Source: Holophagaceae bacterium UBA706 (GTDB taxonomy: Bacteria; Acidobacteriota; Holophagae; Holophagales; Holophagaceae). Taken from it: DNA of 7,398 bases. The DNA lies in NCBI GenBank assembly GCA_002298155.1, contig DBME01000267.1, positions 1 through 7,398 on the forward strand. The letters are read 5' to 3'. The position numbers were made by a program, and so were the translations under genes. The notes beneath the pieces were generated by a model, which did not search any database, had not been told where the DNA came from, and saw only the letters and a list, made by a program, of their open reading frames with translations. Shown piece by piece: positions 1 through 5,616 of this stretch. Every line of letters begins with the position of its first letter. The stretch's first letter is position 1.

Positions 1-228
1 GATGCGGCCCTGGACCGGCCGCGCGCGGTGATGGAGCACCAGGGCCGTCACCACGGTGGCGAGGAGGAGGAGGACCAGGAGGAGGGCGGCGAGGACGCTG
101 CCGGACAGGAGCACCAGGTCCAGGCGCCGGACGCCCTGGAACCAGAAGGCGCCCGTGGCCAGGGCCAGGAGGGCCGTGCCCGCCAAGGTCAGGGGAAAAC
201 CTTCCCTCAGCCGGGTGGTTCGCTTCAT
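1..228 (-). CDS. N-terminal fragment of a two-helix membrane protein, possibly DUF58 family
   Basis: The reading frame starts with ATG at 228-226 and stays open to the left edge of the window, giving 76 visible residues. It begins MKRTTRLREGFPLTLAG. Two hydrophobic segments follow, at about residues 12-31 and 40-66 (the second very rich in Leu and Val), then a basic stretch with HHRAR. A short basic 'TRLREG' start followed by two closely spaced helices and then a soluble part is the usual beginning of DUF58 proteins, which are membrane-anchored and often found with MoxR ATPases and VWA proteins. That assignment is an inference from architecture only, because the diagnostic C-terminal part lies outside the window. 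The start is 6 bases after the stop of the rhodanese-like gene, so the two are very likely co-transcribed. Confidence 0.6.
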   Translation of the reverse strand, partial: MKRTTRLREGFPLTLAGTALLALATGAFWFQGVRRLDLVLLSGSVLAALLLVLLLLATVVTALVLHHRARPVQGRI

Positions 229-234
229 GCCGGT

Positions 235-759
235 TCAGCCTTTGCGCACGCTGACGTTCACGGGGAGGTTCCCGTTCCGCCAGGACCGCATGCCGCCCCG
301 CAGGACGCGCACCCAGAGGTAGCCCGAGGCCTGGAGGATGGGGGCGGCCCGGTGGGATACGCGGTCGCTTTCATCCACCAGCACCACCAGGTGGCGCTTG
401 TCCTTGGCCAGTTCCTCGATGCGCCGGCTGAGCAGTTCGATGGGCACGTTGTAGGCGCCCCGGATGTGGCCCTTGGCCCCGTAGAACTCCATTTCCGGCC
501 GCAGGTCGATGATCACCGGCGCCGATCCCACCATGCAGGATTCCAGCTCGATGGGAAGGAGGACCTCCTTGTGGCGGGCCCTCCGCCAGGCAAGGATGTC
601 GGGCAGCCGGTAGATCAGCAGCGCCAGGAGCAGAAAGGCGCCGAAGGCCAGCGGATACTGGAACTCCGGCCGCGCCAGCCAGTCCCGGAAGGTGAGCGGG
701 ACCGGCTCCGCGTACAGGGCGAGCGTCCCGAGGGGGAGCAGCGCGCTGACATCCGACAT
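235..759 (-). CDS. Membrane-anchored rhodanese-like protein lacking the catalytic cysteine
   Basis: This 174-residue protein has one membrane helix at about residues 35-51 (PLAFGAFLLLALLIY) followed by a single rhodanese domain at about 65-170. Rhodanese landmarks are clear: VIIDLRPEMEF (about 82-92), GHIRGAYNVP (97-106), and GGMRSW...NLPV near the end (155-167). Active rhodaneses carry a cysteine at the start of the active loop (typically YCxSGxRS) that takes up sulfane sulfur. Here the matching stretch is LVDESDRVSHRAA, and an ungapped alignment puts Asp129 at the cysteine position. The only cysteine, Cys75, lies at the start of the domain. The protein therefore probably does not transfer sulfur and may act as a binding or scaffold module at the membrane. 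The ATG start has a good ribosome-binding site (GGAGG at 769-765, 5-base spacing). It is the first gene of a minus-strand unit with the membrane protein at 1-228. Confidence 0.85.
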   Translation of the reverse strand: MSDVSALLPLGTLALYAEPVPLTFRDWLARPEFQYPLAFGAFLLLALLIYRLPDILAWRRARHKEVLLPIELESCMVGSAPVIIDLRPEMEFYGAKGHIRGAYNVPIELLSRRIEELAKDKRHLVVLVDESDRVSHRAAPILQASGYLWVRVLRGGMRSWRNGNLPVNVSVRKG

Positions 760-846
760 GGTCGCCTCCGGTATGGTTTCCGCCTACCCTGGTAAGCCCG
801 GGACCTGACGGACAGCACGGGATTCTCCCAAGGGCGGCTCCAGGCC

Positions 847-852
847 ATTATA
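847..852 (-). promoter_or_regulatory. Putative -10 element (TATAAT) for the rhodanese-like gene
   Basis: Read on the minus strand, 852 to 847 is a perfect TATAAT. Transcription would begin near 840, leaving a leader of about 80 bases before the ATG at 759. No good TTGACA-like -35 is seen at the normal 16-18 base spacing; TTGCAT at 880-875 is 22 bases away. The call rests on the -10 match, its rarity in such GC-rich DNA and its position. Confidence 0.4.
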
Positions 853-858
853 GACTTG

Positions 859-867
859 TGGGATACT
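859..867 (+). promoter_or_regulatory. Putative extended -10 element for the lipoprotein gene
   Basis: The plus strand reads TGG-GATACT, a TGn extension directly before a -10-like hexamer at 862-867 (four of six bases match TATAAT). The expected start of transcription, about 7 bases downstream, falls at or next to the ATG at 875, which implies a leaderless or nearly leaderless message. This agrees with the absence of a purine-rich ribosome-binding site before that ATG. No clear -35 is seen, which is common for extended -10 promoters. Confidence 0.35.
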
Positions 868-874
868 AGACCGT

Positions 875-1471
875 ATGCAAGAACCGGCTTCGATTTTCAA
901 ATACCTTCTGGCCGCCCCGTTCCTGGCCATGGCCCTCGCCTGCGGCGGCGGCAGCGCGGGCACGGTGCTCGTCGATCCCGACCCCGCCGTGGTGGTGGTG
1001 GGCGAGACCCTGACCCTCACGGCCCGCCCCCAGCCCGACTCCGGCGCGGAACTGGACTGGGAGGTGCAGGAGATGTACGGTGGCGGCCTCCTGCGCAGCC
1101 AGGGCGCGGTGGTGACCTACGTCGCCCCCGAGGCCGCGGGCACCTACCACCTGGTCATGCGCGGCACGGGCCGCGACGGCAAGGTCCACAAGCAGACCAT
1201 CGAAGTGCTGGTGCTCCCCTCCCCCAGCGTGGAGCCCGCCGCCCCCCGCCTCCGCCCCGGCGGCGGCGTCAGCTTCAAGGCGCGCATGCGCGGGCTTTCC
1301 AGGGACACCGCGGTGTGGGCCGTGGAGGAGGCCGACGGCGGCGACGTGACCCCCGACGGGCGCTACACCGCCCCGAAAAAGCCCGGCATCTACCACCTCA
1401 CGGCCACCTCCACCGTCGACGCCTCGGCCGTCGCCCGCGTCACCGTCACCGTCACCGCGGGGGACAACTGA
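875..1471 (+). CDS. Lipoprotein with two tandem bacterial Ig-like domains
   Basis: The protein has 198 residues. The N terminus is a lipoprotein signal peptide: a hydrophobic run at about residues 8-21 (FKYLLAAPFLAMALA) ends in a lipobox with the lipidated cysteine at Cys23, followed by GGGS. The rest is two similar beta-rich repeats, at about 30-114 and 115-196. Each contains a W-containing strand (DWEV, VWAVEE), then a Y-x-A-P...G-x-Y-H-L segment (TYVAPEAAGTYHL, RYTAPKKPGIYHL) and an alternating Val/Thr strand at the end. This is the pattern of Big-type Ig-like domains of surface proteins. The product would be lipidated by Lgt and held in the envelope; its binding partner cannot be read from the sequence. 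The ATG lacks a Shine-Dalgarno sequence. The next gene starts 8 bases after the stop, so the two form an operon. Confidence 0.85.
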   Translation: MQEPASIFKYLLAAPFLAMALACGGGSAGTVLVDPDPAVVVVGETLTLTARPQPDSGAELDWEVQEMYGGGLLRSQGAVVTYVAPEAAGTYHLVMRGTGRDGKVHKQTIEVLVLPSPSVEPAAPRLRPGGGVSFKARMRGLSRDTAVWAVEEADGGDVTPDGRYTAPKKPGIYHLTATSTVDASAVARVTVTVTAGDN

Positions 1472-1479
1472 GGTAGACC

Positions 1480-2745
1480 ATGCCCGTGGGTAGGGACGCC
1501 GCGCACAAACCCGCTGACCTGCTCCGGCAGGCGGCCCTGGTCGCGGAGGAGGCCCTGGCGGGGTTCGGGGCCGACGGCGGCCTGCGGCAGGCCTCCAGCC
1601 TCGCCTTCTACACCCTCCTCGCCCTGATCCCGGCGCTGCTCCTGCTCACCTTCCTCCTGGGCCTGGTGCTGGGGGGCTCGCAGTCCGCGCACCAGAAGCT
1701 CACCGGGTACCTGGCCCAGATGGTCCCGGGCCAGGCGGAACGCATGCTGGAGGCCGTGGCCGCGCTCACGCGCCACGCCGGGACCGTGGGCGTGGTGAAC
1801 ACCCTGGTGCTGGCCTGGAGCGTCACGCCGCTGGTGGCCGCCCTGCGGGAGATCGTCCGGGGGATCTTCAAGGGCCGGGAGACCCGTTCCCTCTGGCTGG
1901 TCAAGCTCCTGGACCTGGGCATCGGCATGGTGACCCTCACGAGTCTCGCGGCCGTGGCGGCCGCGGGGGTGGTGGTCCACGCCTCGGGGGCCGCGCTCCT
2001 GCGCCTTGGCGGCCACCGGTTCTCCCTGGGCCTCGTGCTGCCGTTCCTGGTGACCACGGTCCTGGTGGCCGGGCTCCTGCGCCTCTACGCCCCCCGCGGG
2101 GTGCGCATGGCCCACGTGCTGGCCGGCGCCCTCACGACGGCCACGCTTTGGTTCCTGCTCAGGCCGGCCTTCACGCTCTTCCTGACCTTCGACCGGAGCT
2201 ACGGGCTGGCCTTCGGCTCCTTCAAGTCCCTGTTCATCGTCGTCATCTGGATCTACGTCTCCATGGCGATCCTCCTGCTGGGCGTCGAGGTGGCCGCGGC
2301 CTGCCACCGGGGGGACGCGGTGGTCATCAAGCGGCTCCTGGAAGGCAGGGCGACCCCCGCCTACGTGGGCCGCCGGAACCTCACCCTGGATGCACCCGCG
2401 GGGCACGTCTTCTTCCGGGAGGGGGAGCCGGGGGATGAGATGTACTTCGTCCTCGCCGGCACCGTGCGGATCCTCAAGGGGGACCACGAGATCGCCCGCA
2501 TCGGGCCAGGCAGCTTCTTCGGGGAGATGACCTTCCTGCTGGGAATGGAACGCTCCGCCACCGCGGCGGCCGCGGAACCCTGCCAGTGCGTCCTGGTCCA
2601 CGCCCGGAACTTCGCCATCCTGATGCGGGAGTTCCCGGACACCCTTCGCACGATGCTGGTGGAGATGGCGTCCCGCCTGCGGGACACCAGCGCCAAAAGC
2701 CGCCCCGCCGAAACCCCGGAGCCCGAGGTCAGCCTCCGCTCCTGA
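1480..2745 (+). CDS. YihY/BrkB-family membrane protein fused to a cyclic-nucleotide-binding domain
   Basis: This 421-residue protein has two parts. Residues about 15-275 form a YihY/BrkB (formerly 'RNase BN') inner-membrane domain with six predicted helices at about 41-65, 102-122, 143-168, 182-203, 210-232 and 248-274. Family marks include the first-helix pattern ASSLAFYTLLALIPALLLL and the last-helix pattern FIVVIWIYVSMAILLLGVEV. Residues about 285-400 form a CRP-like cyclic-nucleotide-binding domain. Its phosphate-binding cassette reads FGEMTFLLGMERSAT, with the ribose-contacting Glu349 and phosphate-contacting Arg358 both present, so binding of cAMP or cGMP is plausible. There is no helix-turn-helix, so it is not a transcription factor. 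Typical YihY proteins end after the membrane part or with a short tail. The function of the family is unsettled (envelope integrity or transport are proposed); the fusion suggests ligand-gated control. The ATG is preceded by GAGGT at 1470-1474, which overlaps the stop of the lipoprotein gene. Confidence 0.9.
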   Translation: MPVGRDAAHKPADLLRQAALVAEEALAGFGADGGLRQASSLAFYTLLALIPALLLLTFLLGLVLGGSQSAHQKLTGYLAQMVPGQAERMLEAVAALTRHAGTVGVVNTLVLAWSVTPLVAALREIVRGIFKGRETRSLWLVKLLDLGIGMVTLTSLAAVAAAGVVVHASGAALLRLGGHRFSLGLVLPFLVTTVLVAGLLRLYAPRGVRMAHVLAGALTTATLWFLLRPAFTLFLTFDRSYGLAFGSFKSLFIVVIWIYVSMAILLLGVEVAAACHRGDAVVIKRLLEGRATPAYVGRRNLTLDAPAGHVFFREGEPGDEMYFVLAGTVRILKGDHEIARIGPGSFFGEMTFLLGMERSATAAAAEPCQCVLVHARNFAILMREFPDTLRTMLVEMASRLRDTSAKSRPAETPEPEVSLRS

Positions 2746-4474
2746 AGAGCCGCTCCAGGAAGGGATTCCCGAACACCCCTCCGGGGTCCAGGGCGCGCAA
2801 CCCCTCCACCGCCGCGGCCCACCCCGCGCCGGCCGGCGCCCCCGCGTCGAAGCTGGCGGGGATGTGGCCTTCCATCACCTCGGTGCGGGTCCAGGGGCCT
2901 TGCGGCGAGTAGGCCCACCCCTTGGCCCACTCCACCCGCACGGCCGCGAAGGGTGCCTGGAAACGGTCCAGCATCCAGGCCTCGAAGTCCGTGTAGAACG
3001 ACGTGGCGCCCGCGGTGCCGGGCAGCGTGAGGATCTCCACCCACACGGCGCAGTCCCATTCCGGGTGATCCGCCCGGGGCCGCACGGGGCTCAGCAGGCA
3101 CTCCCGGGCATGGGCGGCGGCAGACTCCTCCGCGTGATCCAGGCCCGAGAGGCGGATGTCCAGGGGCCCGTTGACCGGGTGGAGATCCCGGCTGCGGTAC
3201 GTGTCCAGTAGGCCCGTGAAGGCTTCGTAAAGTTCGCTCACCACCTTCTGGATATCGGCGGCGCGGCAGAGGATCGCGTGGCCGCTCACGTGGTAGCGCA
3301 GGGTCGAGGCCTGCACGTGGAGCAGGGAGAACCGCGAAGGCCCCCATACGTCGTCGGCCCCGGTAAAGGCCAGGCCTGCGCAGGCGATGGCCATCTCCAG
3401 GCGCAGGAAATCCGGAGTCTTGGCGGGGTTGCCGCGGAGCCAGGAGGCGATGCCGTCCGACGTCCCCCGGTCCATCCAGTTGGCGAAGGTGAAGGGATAG
3501 GGGCGGTCCAGAACCCAGGCCTCCCCGGGCGCTTGCGGCGTCTCGGACCACACGCGGACCCAGGGGCAGTCCGAGTAGGGGAACCAGGTGACCTCGATGC
3601 GCCCCCCGGCCTGGGCCAGGGCCTGGAAGCTGCCCTCCCCCGCCGCGGCGGGCGCCGCGAAGACCTCCGCCACGGGAAGATGCGTATGGCTCTGGCACCG
3701 CAGGTTCACGTCCTCGCCCACCTGCAGCGTGGCCTCCGTGACGAAGGCGCGGCCCGCGTGCACCAGGAGGGCCCCGATGGCCGCGTCCTCCCGGGCGAAG
3801 GTCCGGACCCGGTAGCGCCGGGTCTCCGGGTCCCACACCACGGCGTCCAGGGAGAGCACGGCGTTGCTGAGCGTGCCGTAGGTCCAGCCCTGCACGCTGC
3901 CGGCCCCCAGGATGGTGCCGTGTCCGCCCACCGCCAGGGCCCCGCCCAGGGTCAGGCCGCCGGGGGCCGGGATGGCGGCCATGGCCAGCCCCGCCTCCCC
4001 CAGCGTCTCCCAGAGGCGGTCCAGGGAGACCCCGGCCTGGGCCCTCACCGTGCGCGCCCCGGGCGAACCCCCCACCCATACCTGGTCCAGGTGCCGGGTG
4101 GCATCCACCAGGAGCGTGGGCGTCAGGGACCGCCCCGTGGTCATGAGCAGGGGCGACCACCCGTGCCCCATGCCCCGGGGCCGCACCTGCCAGCCGTGCG
4201 CATGGGCCCAGGCGGCGACGTCCGCCACCTCCTCGGGGGTGCGGGGGGTTGCCACCCACACGTCGGGCACCCGGATCTCGCCGGACCAGTTCAGGAAGGA
4301 GGTCTTGACCAGGTCGCCCGAGGCGGGGATGTCCCGCGGGGGATCGAGGGTGGCACCCGGCTCCCGCGCCATGGCGAAGGGTGCCAGGGCCGCGGCGGAG
4401 GCAAAGCGGAGGAACTGCCGGCGGTCAAGATGAACCGGCGGCAAGGCGCCGGTATGAAGCGGGCGGGAAGGCAT
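2729..4474 (-). CDS. Tat-exported FAD oxidoreductase resembling class II (covalent-FAD) cholesterol oxidase
   Basis: The 581-residue product starts with a twin-arginine signal, DRRQFLRF at residues 17-24, then a hydrophobic stretch to about residue 36, so it is probably exported folded. Residues about 65-255 form a PCMH-type FAD-binding domain, with VATPRTPEEVADVAAWA, RPRGMGHGWSPL and PGGLTLGGALAVGGHGT. His104 in RPRGMGHGW matches the histidine that carries covalent FAD in the Brevibacterium sterolicum enzyme (His121). The remainder, about 255-575, looks like the cholesterol-oxidase substrate-binding domain. Glu294 (RIEVTWFPY) fits active-site Glu311 at the same 17-residue offset, and Asp439-x-Arg441 (NGPLDIRLSGLD) fits the Glu475-x-Arg477 pair, with Glu replaced by Asp. 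These equivalences are from memory of the family, not an alignment. The reaction would be O2-dependent oxidation of a sterol or other alcohol. It could instead act on a sugar alcohol or lactone, as related PCMH oxidases do. The ATG has AGGA upstream. The gene ends inside the end of the YihY-CNBD gene. Confidence 0.75.
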   Translation of the reverse strand: MPSRPLHTGALPPVHLDRRQFLRFASAAALAPFAMAREPGATLDPPRDIPASGDLVKTSFLNWSGEIRVPDVWVATPRTPEEVADVAAWAHAHGWQVRPRGMGHGWSPLLMTTGRSLTPTLLVDATRHLDQVWVGGSPGARTVRAQAGVSLDRLWETLGEAGLAMAAIPAPGGLTLGGALAVGGHGTILGAGSVQGWTYGTLSNAVLSLDAVVWDPETRRYRVRTFAREDAAIGALLVHAGRAFVTEATLQVGEDVNLRCQSHTHLPVAEVFAAPAAAGEGSFQALAQAGGRIEVTWFPYSDCPWVRVWSETPQAPGEAWVLDRPYPFTFANWMDRGTSDGIASWLRGNPAKTPDFLRLEMAIACAGLAFTGADDVWGPSRFSLLHVQASTLRYHVSGHAILCRAADIQKVVSELYEAFTGLLDTYRSRDLHPVNGPLDIRLSGLDHAEESAAAHARECLLSPVRPRADHPEWDCAVWVEILTLPGTAGATSFYTDFEAWMLDRFQAPFAAVRVEWAKGWAYSPQGPWTRTEVMEGHIPASFDAGAPAGAGWAAAVEGLRALDPGGVFGNPFLERLFRSGG

Positions 4475-4626
4475 GGGCGGTCCTGGCGATAGGGGTCTGA
4501 AAAGAAGTAAACAATCAACTCGATAACGATTGCTCGCGACCCTTGGATGCCCCCAGGCGGGCCTGCGTCCCAGAAAAGCAGAATGAATTGCATTCAGCCG
4601 TGACCTTCCGCGCCGCGGAGACTGAC
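4475..4626. promoter_or_regulatory. Intergenic region with AT-rich tract and short inverted repeats upstream of the oxidoreductase
   Basis: These 152 bases lie downstream of the pseudouridine synthase gene and upstream of the oxidoreductase gene, both on the minus strand. The part at about 4500-4533 is markedly AT-rich for this genome and probably holds the oxidoreductase promoter, though I cannot assign a convincing -35/-10 pair. It contains an inverted repeat CAATC (4513-4517) and GATTG (4529-4533) with an 11-base spacer. A second perfect palindrome, TGAAT-TGC-ATTCA, lies at 4584-4596. Either could be an operator. No strong hairpin plus U-tract is seen, so an intrinsic terminator for the upstream cluster is not supported. 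Confidence 0.4.
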
Positions 4627-5616
4627 TTATTTCCAGTCGATTCCCAGGACGCCCAGCACGCGCCGGAATTCGTCCGGCAGGGGGGCCACCAGGTCCAGGC
4701 GGCGGCCTTCACCGGGATGGTCCACGGAGAGCTTCCAGGCGTGGAGCATGGGATGCGGGCAGGGGAAGCGGCGCTTGTCCGCGTCCTGCCAGCCGGTGGA
4801 ACCGCCGTACACGGGATCCCCGAGGATGGGGGCGCCCAGGTGGGAGAGGTGGAGGCGGATCTGGTGGGTGCGGCCGGTGAGGAGCTCGCATTCCACCAGC
4901 GCCAGGCCGCAGGCCTTCGCCAGGAACCGCACGCGGGTCTGGGAGGGACGGCCGGCGGCGTTGACGGTCATCTTGAGGCGGTCCACGCGGTGGCGGGCGA
5001 TGGGTTCGTCCACCAGCAGGGAACCGATCTCGGGCAGCTTCCGGCTCATGCGCACCACGGCCAGGTAGCGCTTCTCCACGGTGCGGGCCTTGAACTGGGC
5101 CTGGAGGGAGGCCTGGGCGGCCTGGTCCTTGGCCATGGCCAGACACCCGGTGGTGTAGCGGTCCAGGCGGTGCACGAGGCCGGGCCAGAGGGGCGCGGGG
5201 GCTTCGTCCTCGTCCTCCTCGGGCAGGGTCTCCACGGCGGCGGCCGCGGCGTGGAGACGCCCCAGGAGGGCGTTGAGCACCGTCCCCGTGGGATGGCCGG
5301 GACCGGGGTGCACCACCATGCCGGCGGGCTTGTCCACGATCCACAGGCGGTCGTCCTCGAACACGGTGGGCAGTTCGATGATCTGCGGCTCCAGGTAGAG
5401 GGCCGGGGGCGTGGCCTCGGGCAGGAGGGTCTCCACCACGGCGCCGGAGCGCAGGCGGGTGCCGCCCTTGGTGACCACGACGCCGTTGACGGTGACGTTG
5501 CCGGCACGCACCCAGGTGTCCCACCGGGATCGGGCGATTTCGGGGTGGGCCTCGGTGAGGAAGCGGTCCAGGCGCGGCGCGCCATCGGGGAGGACGTGCG
5601 TGACGGGGGCGCTCAC
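4627..5616 (-). CDS. rluD: RluA/RluD-family 23S rRNA pseudouridine synthase
   Basis: The 329-residue enzyme isomerises uridine to pseudouridine in RNA. An S4 RNA-binding domain lies at about residues 14-62 (RLDRFLTEAHPEIARSRW, then GNVTVNGVVVTKGG). The catalytic domain follows: FEDDRLWIVDKPAGMVVHPGPGH (86-108), the active-site motif HRLDRYTTGCLAMAK with catalytic Asp152, and LLTGRTHQIRLHLSHLGAPILGDPVYG near the end. The S4 domain and overall layout fit RluD (large-subunit helix 69), but a paralogue such as RluC or a lineage-specific RluA-type enzyme is possible. An Ala- and Glu/Asp-rich stretch at about 121-141 lies just before the catalytic motif. The start is GTG, not ATG, and overlaps the lgt stop by 4 bases (GTGA), with GAGG 7 bases upstream, so translation is probably coupled to lgt. 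Confidence 0.92.
   Translation of the reverse strand: MSAPVTHVLPDGAPRLDRFLTEAHPEIARSRWDTWVRAGNVTVNGVVVTKGGTRLRSGAVVETLLPEATPPALYLEPQIIELPTVFEDDRLWIVDKPAGMVVHPGPGHPTGTVLNALLGRLHAAAAAVETLPEEDEDEAPAPLWPGLVHRLDRYTTGCLAMAKDQAAQASLQAQFKARTVEKRYLAVVRMSRKLPEIGSLLVDEPIARHRVDRLKMTVNAAGRPSQTRVRFLAKACGLALVECELLTGRTHQIRLHLSHLGAPILGDPVYGGSTGWQDADKRRFPCPHPMLHAWKLSVDHPGEGRRLDLVAPLPDEFRRVLGVLGIDWK

Larger units (their letters stand above)
760..874. promoter_or_regulatory. Divergent intergenic promoter region
   Basis: These 115 bases separate the minus-strand rhodanese-like gene from the plus-strand lipoprotein gene, so promoters for both must lie here or just beyond. The right end (about 847-870) is richer in A and T than the coding sequence around it and holds the best promoter elements in both directions, which are listed separately. 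An imperfect 16-bp inverted repeat, GCCTACC-CT-GGTAAGC, lies at 782-797 in what would be the 5' leader of the rhodanese transcript. Confidence 0.6.

Noticed and set aside
28..795. Open frame of 255 codons on the plus strand opposite the rhodanese-like gene
   Set aside because: Gly-, Gln- and Glu-rich product without domains. The opposite strand encodes a clear rhodanese fold with a ribosome-binding site.
866..1396. Open frame antisense to the lipoprotein gene
   Set aside because: His/Gly/Ala-rich translation; the plus strand carries a lipobox and two matching Ig-like repeats.
1390..2601. Long open frame (403 codons) antisense to the YihY-CNBD gene
   Set aside because: Its product is low-complexity and rich in Gly, Gln, His, Arg and Glu with no domain. 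It mirrors a strongly supported gene on the other strand; GC-rich DNA commonly gives such open antisense frames.
2361..4259. Open frame of 632 codons on the minus strand, in another frame of the oxidoreductase gene
   Set aside because: The product is dominated by Gly, Arg, Pro and Ala and runs across two real genes. The overlapping frame has a Tat signal and a full FAD domain.
3278..4492. Open frame of 404 codons antisense to the oxidoreductase gene
   Set aside because: Gly-, Arg- and His-rich translation with no recognisable domain, opposite a convincing enzyme.
4530..4626. Possible intrinsic terminator after the pseudouridine synthase gene
   Set aside because: The only GC palindromes (CCGCG-G-CGCGG and CAGGC-CC-GCCTG) have loops of one or two bases and no following run of U, so a terminator is not supported.
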